Below are positions 1-5,102 of a stretch of DNA of 5,102 nucleotides, piece by piece. Origin of the DNA: Thermoplasmata archaeon (GTDB lineage: Archaea; Thermoplasmatota; Thermoplasmata; Thermoplasmatales; Thermoplasmataceae); NCBI GenBank assembly GCA_021797385.1, contig JAJZZW010000134.1:1-5102 (forward strand), in the 5' to 3' direction. Within the stretch, counting starts at the first letter, position 1. The number at the start of each line of letters is the position of its first letter. A program made the position numbers and the translations under genes. The notes beneath the pieces are model-generated. The model saw nothing but the letters and a program-made list of their open reading frames with translations, was not told the DNA's origin and did not search any database.

Positions 1-513
1 ATCATCAAAAAATTTTATGGACCTTAAAATGTAGAATGGAGACCATCCGGTAGAAATTGCAATAATTATTCCGATCTCCATGGGCCTGGCGACATAGAGC
101 ACCAGAAGCATAACCAGTATATATGGAGCACTGGAGAAAATCTTAGTTATATAAATTATGGCTTTTCTGTAACCCTTTCCAATTTTCGCTGCTGTAAAGC
201 CAATTGCAATGCCAGCTGCGGATGAAATCAATAATGATGCAAGCATCACCGTGAAATCAAATTTTAATGAACCAAGAAGGGCGGGCAATAGCATTATGCT
301 GTCATATGTTGTTCCAAGGTATAATTTCCATCCAGAGGATAATGAAGGTGAGTGTGGTGCAATATCATGGCCGTATCTGAATGAAAGTAGTGTGCTGAGA
401 TTGTGGACACCAAGGTACTCTGGATATATGATATCCAGAACAAAGACCAGCAAATAGAGGAAGATAACCAGAGAACTTATAAATATCAAGGCCTGCCTTA
501 AATTAATCCGCAT
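1..513 (-). CDS. ABC transporter permease, DppC/OppC-like (3' end cut off by window edge)
   Basis: This is the N-terminal 171 residues of an inner-membrane permease subunit that would pair with the DppB-like neighbour to form the channel of a peptide- or dipeptide-type ABC importer. A first membrane helix lies at about residues 8-26. An external segment follows, with the LGTTYD stretch (66-71) where DppC proteins usually carry a GTD..GRD motif. Further hydrophobic helices lie at about 86-108, 128-141 and 145-158, which is the start of the BPD_transp_1 domain. The frame is open to position 1, so the EAA loop and C-terminus are missing. The ATG at 513 lies inside the last codons of the upstream gene (11-bp overlap) and is preceded by a strong SD, which fixes the start. 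Family assignment rests on order, topology and partial motif match. The substrate cannot be told from sequence; di- or oligopeptides are the usual guess, but sugars are also carried by this family in archaea. Confidence 0.85.
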   Translation of the reverse strand, partial: MRINLRQALIFISSLVIFLYLLVFVLDIIYPEYLGVHNLSTLLSFRYGHDIAPHSPSLSSGWKLYLGTTYDSIMLLPALLGSLKFDFTVMLASLLISSAAGIAIGFTAAKIGKGYRKAIIYITKIFSSAPYILVMLLVLYVARPMEIGIIIAISTGWSPFYILRSIKFFDD

Positions 514-1519
514 GTTTGACCTCCCTGTTGAGCAAATCTATAATGGCATCAAATATAATTACTATTATAGCAAGCATAAATACACTGTATAGCCCCCCCA
601 TAAACCCGAAATTATAATTCATAAACGAATAAACTGCAAACTCGCCCAGGTTCATATATGAGAAAATGAAACTTATAAGAACCAGACCTCCCATGAATAT
701 AAGAAATACAGGTTTTAATTCCTCAAGAAGCCTGGAACGGATCCCTCTTTTTACGTATAATATATAATTATCCCTGAACGCATCCCTTGTTGTTCCGGCC
801 CTCATGAAACTGCTGTTGTACTCTATAGATGCTTCATGGCTTATATACACACTAAGGTATATGGTAGTTGGCACTAACAGGGCTATAAATGGCAATACCA
901 TATGTTTCAGATAATCAAATAACACAACAGGTGAATTGTGTATAATGCTATCCAGTATAATTATGTTTGTCGGGGATGTAATAAATAATCCCTGCCCGGA
1001 ATATGAAATCCAGCTATGCCCTATAATTGAATGTATTGAAAGTATGCTACCGGAGGGGAACCATCCGAGGATTCCAGAAAAAACTGTAACAAGTGTAAGC
1101 CCGGATACCATGTAAAGAAATAGCAGCGGAAATATGCTCATGCTTAACCTTCTAACGGTTCTGAATGTTGTTCCTGAGTAGAAACCAATTAAATAGGCAA
1201 GTGCATATGATATGAGGAATGTGATAACCAGAAAAAATATTGTTTCAGGAAGAATAATTGAGACTGCACTTTTTACTGTGCCTGAATAAAGCAAAGTATT
1301 CACGTTTCCCATTTTTCCGGTGATAAGGGCATAAAGAAAATAAAAATACTGGAAAAAATCATTTTCGCGCAATCCAAGGACGTTGATGGAAGTTCCCGGA
1401 TAATCTTTTTTTAATATGGTGATCGGAACAAATTTATAAATAATAAACAGGAGGATAGTAAAACCTATAAATATGAAAAAGTATTTTGCCAGAATATTTA
1501 CAGGTTTCTGATTTCCCAT
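503..1519 (-). CDS. ABC transporter permease, DppB/OppB-like
   Basis: A 338-residue inner-membrane permease, the usual length for DppB. It has a membrane helix at about 11-30, an external segment at 31-88 containing a QYFYFLYALITGKMG stretch like the QYLRWL..LLRGDLG region of the family, then helices at about 91-113, 127-150, 208-228, 270-290 and 305-330. Family marks include LGWFPSG (151-157), DYLKHMVLP (202-210) and the C-terminal LGEFAVYSFMNYNF segment (291-304). The EAA loop that contacts the ATPase (about 229-270) is divergent: the usual ARAKG core is not evident. The gene heads an operon; the DppC-like gene overlaps it by 11 bp. No substrate-binding protein or ATPase gene is in view; they may lie left of the window or elsewhere. 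The ATG at 1519 has no SD and sits about 22-29 nt below an AT-rich promoter box, so the message is probably leaderless. Family call is firm, substrate unknown. Confidence 0.9.
   Translation of the reverse strand: MGNQKPVNILAKYFFIFIGFTILLFIIYKFVPITILKKDYPGTSINVLGLRENDFFQYFYFLYALITGKMGNVNTLLYSGTVKSAVSIILPETIFFLVITFLISYALAYLIGFYSGTTFRTVRRLSMSIFPLLFLYMVSGLTLVTVFSGILGWFPSGSILSIHSIIGHSWISYSGQGLFITSPTNIIILDSIIHNSPVVLFDYLKHMVLPFIALLVPTTIYLSVYISHEASIEYNSSFMRAGTTRDAFRDNYILYVKRGIRSRLLEELKPVFLIFMGGLVLISFIFSYMNLGEFAVYSFMNYNFGFMGGLYSVFMLAIIVIIFDAIIDLLNREVKHAD
518..525 (-). promoter_or_regulatory. Shine-Dalgarno site of the DppC-like gene
   Basis: Read on the minus strand this is GGGAGGTC, with the GGAGGT core five bases before the ATG at 513. 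It lies within the 3' coding end of the DppB-like gene. It fixes the start of the downstream permease and shows it is translated as an internal gene of the operon, unlike the operon-head genes in this window, which have no SD. Confidence 0.85.
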
Positions 1520-1536
1520 TATAAATTGCTGATAAG

Positions 1537-1551
1537 ATTTATAAATTTAAA
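1537..1551 (-). promoter_or_regulatory. TATA-type promoter of the permease operon
   Basis: On the minus strand the gap before the DppB-like gene holds TTTAAATTTATAAAT, an archaeal TATA-like element spanning 18-32 nt upstream of the ATG at 1519. That spacing would place transcription start at or next to the start codon. No SD occurs between the box and the ATG, which fits a leaderless transcript. The exact centre is ambiguous because two TATA-like cores overlap. Confidence 0.6.
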
Positions 1552-1574
1552 TGTTTATGTCAGACAGCATAAGC

Positions 1575-2105
1575 CTAATCCTCATTCCACGCAGATGTAA
1601 AATATGTCATAAGCACATCATCAACATACCTGTCGCCAATCAAAAACTGGCGCTTCCTTACACCTTCATACTGGAACCCCAGATTCCTGTAAGCCTGAAT
1701 TGCGTTGATGTTGCTGGAAAATACCTCAAGGTTTATTTTCTCTATTCCCTGCTGCTTTGACCATGAAATTGCATCCTGTATCATCCCTGTACCCATACCC
1801 ATATGCCGGTATTCTTTTCTTATTGCAATACCCAGGGATGCAACGTGCCGGTTTTTCCTGTACATGCCCCTCTGGATTGTTGTCACCCCGGCAATTTTGC
1901 CATTCAACTCGCAGACAAGCGTCAGGTCATCCTTATTCTTGAGCCTTTCCCGCTCCCCACGCTCTGTCAATAAATAGTATTCACTGACAAGGTAAATTTT
2001 TTCATCCATGACGCTTTGCATGCATTCAATAATCCCCTTAGCATCCTCAGGGACTCCTCTCCTTATGGCATAATTTTGAACTGCCCCGTCTCTTTTTAAT
2101 ATCAT
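1575..2105 (-). CDS. GNAT family N-acetyltransferase (RimL/YhhY-like)
   Basis: A 176-residue cytoplasmic acetyltransferase with a single GNAT fold covering nearly the whole chain. The acetyl-CoA pyrophosphate loop is R100-H-M-G103-M-G105 in motif A (about 88-115). Motif B is at about 123-145, with the pattern N134-A-I-x-x-Y139-x-x-x-G143-F144, where Tyr139 is the likely general acid. The tail RKRQFLIGDRYVDDVLM (150-166) is typical of RimL- or YhhY-like members that act on proteins, amino acids or small amines. The substrate cannot be inferred. The ATG at 2105 overlaps the TGA of the upstream regulator gene (ATGA, 4 bp) and has no SD, so translation is probably coupled to it. The overlap suggests the regulator and enzyme are made together; a toxin-like GNAT role is possible but less likely than a housekeeping or resistance acetyltransferase. 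Confidence 0.9.
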   Translation of the reverse strand: MILKRDGAVQNYAIRRGVPEDAKGIIECMQSVMDEKIYLVSEYYLLTERGERERLKNKDDLTLVCELNGKIAGVTTIQRGMYRKNRHVASLGIAIRKEYRHMGMGTGMIQDAISWSKQQGIEKINLEVFSSNINAIQAYRNLGFQYEGVRKRQFLIGDRYVDDVLMTYFTSAWNED

Positions 2106-2425
2106 GATGATTCTAAAATGTTTTTCAATTCCCTGTAAATCTTCTCGATGCCCTCGGAACTTTCCCTTGCAGCTTTCAGTATCTGATCCTTATTGCCCAG
2201 GAAATCAGACGTCAGAATAGCCCCTTCCCTTGATGCTTCAATAATCCCTTCGTGTTCCAGAATTCTAAGGGAATACCTGATTTTATGTTCCGGTATGCCT
2301 GTCTGCTGGGACATTTTAATTATGCCCAATGGCTGTTCCATAAGCAATGTTTTAATTATAGTCATATGCCGTTCCAGGGTTTCTATATTTTCCCGGATTT
2401 CCTTAAAAATCGAATAGTCATTCAT
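2102..2425 (-). CDS. Winged-helix transcriptional regulator (euryarchaeal type)
   Basis: A predicted 107-residue DNA-binding protein. An N-terminal helix (about 5-30) leads into a winged helix-turn-helix: GIIKMSQQTGIPEHK (34-48) forms the first helices and turn, KIRYSLRILEHEG (48-60) is the recognition helix, and IIEASREGAILT (61-72) is the beta wing. A charged C-terminal helix (about 80-105) could dimerise. The HKIRYSLRILE..G pattern is familiar from small euryarchaeal regulators. I start it at the ATG at 2425, not the in-frame TTG at 2440 (which would add five residues): a TATA box centred near 2449 lies 24 nt above this ATG but only 9 nt above the TTG, and no SD is present, as expected for a leaderless gene. 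Its stop overlaps the acetyltransferase start. It may regulate itself and that enzyme, and perhaps neighbours; this is inference. Confidence 0.85.
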   Translation of the reverse strand: MNDYSIFKEIRENIETLERHMTIIKTLLMEQPLGIIKMSQQTGIPEHKIRYSLRILEHEGIIEASREGAILTSDFLGNKDQILKAARESSEGIEKIYRELKNILESS

Positions 2426-2443
2426 GGTAACAAATAACAAGGC

Positions 2444-2460
2444 ATTATTTATTACTTTTT
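2444..2460 (-). promoter_or_regulatory. BRE/TATA promoter of the regulator-acetyltransferase operon
   Basis: On the minus strand a purine-rich AAAAAG (2460-2455, BRE-like) is followed by TAATAAATAAT (2454-2444). The centre of this box is 24 nt before the ATG at 2425, so transcription should start at about the start codon. It lies in the 48-bp gap after the 80-residue gene, giving the pair its own promoter. Confidence 0.65.
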
Positions 2461-2473
2461 AAAATAACCAAAT

Positions 2474-2716
2474 TTAAGAATTTTTGAGGATTTCAGAGCT
2501 ATAAATAACCTTGTCCTTATCCATTATTGTGAACTTTGCCGTGGTATCAACAAGGACCCGTATCTTCTCAATCCTTTCCTCAATATACTCATCATATTTG
2601 TCAGGGTTTTTTGAATTTGCTTTAATTTTCAGCGTGTTATGCAGCAATGCAATCTGCAGGCGTATTTCGAATTGCTTCCGTTCATTGAAATTATTTATGT
2701 CAAAAGCCTTAACCAT
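2474..2716 (-). CDS. Hypothetical 80-residue protein
   Basis: I do not recognise this protein. It is small, charged and has no membrane segment or signal peptide. The first two thirds look helical: residues 9-34 hold alternating charged and hydrophobic positions, and 40-56 is rich in Glu, Lys and Arg (DEYIEERIEKIRVLV). The end looks like a beta hairpin (KFTIMDKDKVIYSSEIL, 61-77). No cysteine or metal motif is present. The gene is supported by a good promoter 25 nt above its ATG, by fitting an otherwise empty gap between two genes, and by codon use like its neighbours. It is divergent from rtcB (95 bp between starts) and ends 48 bp before the regulator start on the same strand. A link to either neighbour is only positional. 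Confidence 0.7.
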   Translation of the reverse strand: MVKAFDINNFNERKQFEIRLQIALLHNTLKIKANSKNPDKYDEYIEERIEKIRVLVDTTAKFTIMDKDKVIYSSEILKNS

Positions 2717-2730
2717 TTAGCCCTTATTAC

Positions 2731-2753
2731 TTTATTATTTTATTAATTTTTCC
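2731..2753 (-). promoter_or_regulatory. BRE/TATA promoter of the 80-residue gene
   Basis: On the minus strand GGAAAAA (2753-2747, BRE-like) is followed by an AT-only TATA region, TTAATAAAATAATAAA (2746-2731), centred about 25 nt before the ATG at 2716. There is no convincing SD, so the transcript is probably leaderless. The box sits in the divergent 95-bp region shared with the rtcB promoter. Confidence 0.6.
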
Positions 2754-2774
2754 TATTTACGATTATCTGATGCT

Positions 2775-2791
2775 GGAAAACAGTTATGTTT
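2775..2791 (+). promoter_or_regulatory. Probable rtcB promoter (weak TATA)
   Basis: GGAAAA (2775-2780) could serve as a BRE, followed by TTATGTTT (2784-2791) centred about 24 nt upstream of the rtcB ATG at 2812. Spacing matches the other leaderless promoters in the window, but the TATA core is poorer. No SD lies between it and the start codon. Confidence 0.4.
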
Positions 2792-2811
2792 GATAATGTA
2801 ATTTAGCATAA

Positions 2812-4239
2812 ATGGTACAGGTAAAAAAAATTGATGATTACCGGTATGAAATACCAAGAACCGGCAATATGCGTGTTCCAGGAACTATTTATATCAGTCA
2901 GGATCTTCTTGGAAATTTTACCGACGATGAACCCATAAAACAGGTAATGCATGTGGCATCCCTTCCCGGTATAGTAAAAAGCTCGATGGCAATGCCGGAT
3001 ATACATTTAGGTTATGGTTTCCCAATAGGTGGCGTGGCTGCCTTCGATTACGATGATGGGATAATATCCCCCGGTGGCGTTGGCTATGATATAAATTGTG
3101 GTGTTTCGCTTATAACTACTAACATAGATTATGATGAAGCCCGCGATAAAATAAATATCCTTCTGGATGAAATAAATAAAACTGTACCGGCAGGAATTGA
3201 TTATAAATCCAGTTTCCGTATAAGTATTGATGATGAAAATGAAATTCTGTCATCCGGAATTGAATGGGCATACAATAATGGGTATGCAACCAGGGAAGAT
3301 ATAGAAAGAACGGAAGAAAATGGAAAAATGCTTTCAGACATATCGGGCGTAAGTGAAAAGGCAATAAAAAGGGGCAAAAATGAACTGGGAACACTGGGGG
3401 CAGGAAACCACTTTCTTGAAATGGACCGCATAGAGAGTATAATGGATGAAGCAAAGGCAAAGAAATTCGGGATTAATAATAAAAATAACCTTGCCATAAT
3501 GGTACATACCGGATCCCGCGGGCTTGGGCATCAGGTGGCTACTGACTATTTAATGCGCCTGAATGAGGAGGACAGCAGCATTAAAAGCGAAGATGACCGG
3601 CAGCTCATATCTGCATACATACATAGCAGGACCGGGCAGGATTATATAAATGCAATGAATGCAGCTGCAAATTTCGGGTTTGTAAACAGGCAGATTATTA
3701 CATATAAAATCAGAAAAGCCTTCGAAAAAATATTCGGTGAAGATTTCGAACATCTTGGAATAGAAACACTATATAGCCTGGCACATAACATGGCTAAGGC
3801 AGAAATACATAATGTAGATGGCAATAAGAGAAAGTTAATGGTGCACAGGAAAGGCGCAACACGTGCTCTGCCAGCCTATGCCTCTTCAGGATATTTTAAC
3901 GAAACAGGCCATCCGGTTATAATTCCAGGCAACATGGGTGGCCCATCCTATGTGATGGTAGGCATGCCAGGAAATGAGGAAATAACATTTTCCAGTTCAT
4001 GCCACGGAGCCGGAAGAGTTTTGAGCAGAAAAAGGGCTAATGAGCAGTTCAATGCAGAAGATGTTGAAATGGAATTAAAATCACGTGGAATATACCTGCG
4101 CGCTACAACAAAAAAAGCTATAATTGAGGAATCCCCTGGAAGCTATAAAAACATTGATGAGGTGGTGAGGGTAATTAACGGTGCAAAAATAGCTGCGCCC
4201 GTAGCAAGGCTAATGCCTGTAGCGGTCATGAAAGGATAG
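2812..4239 (+). CDS. rtcB: RNA-splicing ligase RtcB (3'-phosphate/5'-OH RNA ligase)
   Basis: A 475-residue, full-length archaeal RtcB. It joins RNA ends with 2',3'-cyclic phosphate or 3'-phosphate to 5'-OH ends, using GTP and Mn2+; in archaea it seals tRNA exon halves after splicing endonuclease cleavage. The catalytic set is complete by comparison with the Pyrococcus horikoshii enzyme: D93 and C96 (GYDINCG), N199 and H200 (GAGNHFLE), H232 (VHTGSRGLGH), H325 (AHNMAKAE) and H398 in SSSCHGAGR, the histidine that becomes guanylylated. The C-terminal K474 in MKG is also kept. There is no intein, although some archaeal RtcB genes carry one. The ATG at 2812 follows an in-frame TAA at 2809-2811, so it is the earliest possible start. 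No archease gene, the usual RtcB cofactor, is adjacent. The gene stands alone, divergent from the 80-residue gene and convergent with DAHP synthase, 28 bp from its stop. Confidence 0.98.
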   Translation: MVQVKKIDDYRYEIPRTGNMRVPGTIYISQDLLGNFTDDEPIKQVMHVASLPGIVKSSMAMPDIHLGYGFPIGGVAAFDYDDGIISPGGVGYDINCGVSLITTNIDYDEARDKINILLDEINKTVPAGIDYKSSFRISIDDENEILSSGIEWAYNNGYATREDIERTEENGKMLSDISGVSEKAIKRGKNELGTLGAGNHFLEMDRIESIMDEAKAKKFGINNKNNLAIMVHTGSRGLGHQVATDYLMRLNEEDSSIKSEDDRQLISAYIHSRTGQDYINAMNAAANFGFVNRQIITYKIRKAFEKIFGEDFEHLGIETLYSLAHNMAKAEIHNVDGNKRKLMVHRKGATRALPAYASSGYFNETGHPVIIPGNMGGPSYVMVGMPGNEEITFSSSCHGAGRVLSRKRANEQFNAEDVEMELKSRGIYLRATTKKAIIEESPGSYKNIDEVVRVINGAKIAAPVARLMPVAVMKG

Positions 4240-4267
4240 GATTATCGTTGTAACAATTATATATTTC

Positions 4268-5050
4268 TCATATTACTGTTTTCCCTAGAACTGCATTTAT
4301 ATTCTTTACCTTTGTATATAAATTCTGGAATTGCGGGACGGTAAGTTGCTGGGCTGAATCACTGAGTGCCTTTGGTGGGTCAGGATGGACTTCTATCATC
4401 AGGCCATCAGCGCCTGCGGCTGTACCACCCAGTGCCAGTGGTTCTACATATCTGTTAACCCCTGCCGGGTGGCTCGGATCTATTATCACCGGGTATTCAG
4501 TTTTTTCATGCAGGACAGGAATGGCTGAGATATCAAGTGTAAACCTTGTCGATTGTTCAAATGTCCTTATTCCACGTTCTGAAAACATAATCCTCTTATT
4601 GCCATTCATGGAAAGATACTTTGAAGATGATATCAGTTCATCAACAGTATTCCCGAACCCTCTCTTCAACAGTACCGGTTTATCGTACCTGCTAATCTTT
4701 TTAAGGAGTGAAAAATTCTGTGAATTTCTTGATCCTACCTGGAGAATATCTGCATATTCTGCAACAAGTGGCAATTCATCCATGTCCATAACCTCGGTTA
4801 TAATTGCCATTCCTGTGGCATCCCTTGCCTTAGCCAGCAATTTTAGCCCTTCTTCTCCAAGGCCCTGGAAGGAATCAGGGCATGTTCTTGGTTTGAATGC
4901 GCCTCCTCTCAGCACATTGACCCCAATTTTCCTTAATTGCGTGGCAACCCTGATAATCTGTTCCTCACTTTCAACGGAGCATGGCCCTGCTATCATGAGA
5001 AATTTATCATCTGTAAGCCTGATTTCGTCATTTATTTTTATGTCAACCAT
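4268..5050 (-). CDS. aroF: 3-deoxy-7-phosphoheptulonate (DAHP) synthase, type I-beta
   Basis: A 260-residue cytoplasmic enzyme that condenses phosphoenolpyruvate with erythrose 4-phosphate to DAHP, the first step of the shikimate pathway to aromatic amino acids. It is a single TIM barrel, like the Pyrococcus enzyme, without an ACT-like or chorismate mutase domain, so feedback control through an added domain is not expected. Visible sites are IAGPCSVES (metal ligand C24), LRGGAFKPRT (K53-P-R-T56, which marks DAHP synthase rather than KDO8P synthase), KRG (129-131), SERGIRTFE (157-165), DPSHPAG (metal ligand H194), IEVHPDP (metal ligand E220) and ALSD (metal ligand D231). Two usual spots vary: KPRTC for KPRTS and GSRNSQNF for GARNMQNF. 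The ATG at 5050 has an SD and follows an in-frame stop, so the start is secure. It lies 1 nt after an upstream reading frame, implying an operon entering from the right. It shows that this organism makes DAHP rather than relying only on the methanogen-type alternative route. Confidence 0.96.
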   Translation of the reverse strand: MVDIKINDEIRLTDDKFLMIAGPCSVESEEQIIRVATQLRKIGVNVLRGGAFKPRTCPDSFQGLGEEGLKLLAKARDATGMAIITEVMDMDELPLVAEYADILQVGSRNSQNFSLLKKISRYDKPVLLKRGFGNTVDELISSSKYLSMNGNKRIMFSERGIRTFEQSTRFTLDISAIPVLHEKTEYPVIIDPSHPAGVNRYVEPLALGGTAAGADGLMIEVHPDPPKALSDSAQQLTVPQFQNLYTKVKNINAVLGKTVI

Positions 5051-5051
5051 A

Positions 5052-5102
5052 TTACCACCTTATCGTATCGCCGGAAAGTAATGATGACCCTATGAGCAGC
5101 CC
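5052..5102 (-). CDS. C-terminal end of an upstream gene, possibly indole-3-glycerol phosphate synthase (5' end outside window)
   Basis: Only the last 16 residues are visible, reading GLLIGSSLLSGDTIRW before a TAA at 5054-5052. The LIGSSL stretch resembles the final phosphate-binding loop of TIM-barrel enzymes, and especially the LIGSSLM segment near the end of archaeal indole-3-glycerol phosphate synthase (TrpC), which makes the tryptophan precursor. The frame ends 1 nt before the DAHP synthase start and contains its SD, which is normal for tightly packed operon genes. A tryptophan gene next to DAHP synthase would make sense, as both belong to the same pathway. With so few residues, another TIM-barrel enzyme such as TrpA, or an unrelated protein, cannot be excluded. 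The other two frames are less likely, since one has stops and the other runs out of frame into the next gene. Confidence 0.4.
   Translation of the reverse strand, partial: GLLIGSSLLSGDTIRW
5054..5061 (-). promoter_or_regulatory. Shine-Dalgarno site of the DAHP synthase gene
   Basis: Read on the minus strand this is AAGGTGGT, with the AGGTGG core ending a few bases before the ATG at 5050. It overlaps the last codons of the upstream partial frame. Together with the 1-nt gap it marks the DAHP synthase gene as internal to an operon. Confidence 0.75.

Noticed and set aside
209..457. An 82-codon open frame on the plus strand
   Set aside because: It is antisense to the DppC-like permease frame, which is open from 513 to the window edge with an SD and family features.
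2426..2440. Alternative TTG start at 2440 for the winged-helix regulator
   Set aside because: The TATA box is only 9 nt above this codon and there is no SD, so a transcript from that box would begin after it; the ATG at 2425 fits the spacing.
2717..2811. Small RNA or tRNA gene in the divergent gap before rtcB
   Set aside because: The 95 bp are AT-rich and explained by two divergent promoters; no cloverleaf or stable GC-rich stem is visible.
3119..3531. Overlapping minus-strand open frames inside rtcB (113, 98 and 65 codons)
   Set aside because: They lie opposite the conserved rtcB coding sequence and give low-complexity translations rich in Phe, Pro, Leu and Ser, as expected of shadows.
2812..4239. 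Possible intein in rtcB
   Set aside because: The 475-residue length and uninterrupted catalytic motifs match an intein-free RtcB; no intein splice motifs or insertion are present.
4240..4267. TTGTAACAA near-palindrome and T-rich stretch between the convergent rtcB and DAHP synthase genes as a bidirectional terminator
   Set aside because: The stem would have only three or four pairs with almost no loop, and the T runs are short and interrupted; no supportable terminator, although some termination must occur here.
4521..5081. A 186-codon open frame on the plus strand opposite DAHP synthase
   Set aside because: It is fully antisense to a gene with all family motifs; the translation has no recognisable domain and the start lacks a promoter or SD. 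It is a shadow of the real gene's codon pattern.

Overview
The window looks like ordinary chromosome from a low-GC euryarchaeon, most likely of the Thermoplasmatales (Ferroplasma, Acidiplasma, Picrophilus or Cuniculiplasma type). This placement is an inference. It rests on the archaeal RtcB RNA ligase, the single-domain type I-beta DAHP synthase, the euryarchaeal winged-helix regulator, heavy use of ATA/AGG/AGA codons, and archaeal TATA boxes about 22-29 nt upstream of start codons that lack Shine-Dalgarno (SD) sequences, which implies leaderless mRNAs. No rRNA, tRNA, insertion sequence, CRISPR array or long repeat is visible. Coding density is very high: the longest non-coding gap is 95 bp, so no stretch over 300 bases lacks a gene.

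Layout from left to right. (1) Positions 1-1519, minus strand: two overlapping inner-membrane permease genes of a peptide/dipeptide-type ABC transporter. The DppB-like gene comes first (503-1519) and the DppC-like gene runs off the left edge (1-513). The rest of the transporter operon would lie to the left. (2) Positions 1575-2425, minus strand: a winged-helix regulator and a GNAT acetyltransferase joined by an ATGA overlap, with a promoter just upstream. (3) Positions 2474-2716, minus strand: an unrecognised 80-residue protein with its own promoter, divergent from (4) rtcB at 2812-4239, plus strand, a complete RNA ligase with all catalytic residues and no intein. (5) Positions 4268-5050, minus strand, convergent with rtcB: DAHP synthase, the first step of the shikimate pathway. 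It has an SD and sits 1 nt after the end of another reading frame (5052-5102) whose visible tail resembles the C-terminus of indole-3-glycerol phosphate synthase. This suggests an aromatic amino acid operon entering from the right.

The genes form several independent units: nutrient import, a regulator/acetyltransferase pair, RNA ligation, and aromatic biosynthesis. I see no defence island or clearly new multi-gene system. The most useful observations are the split between leaderless operon heads and SD-led internal genes, the coupled regulator-acetyltransferase pair with a possible operator, the orphan 80-residue gene, the likely trp/aro junction, and the divergent signature motifs in the permeases.
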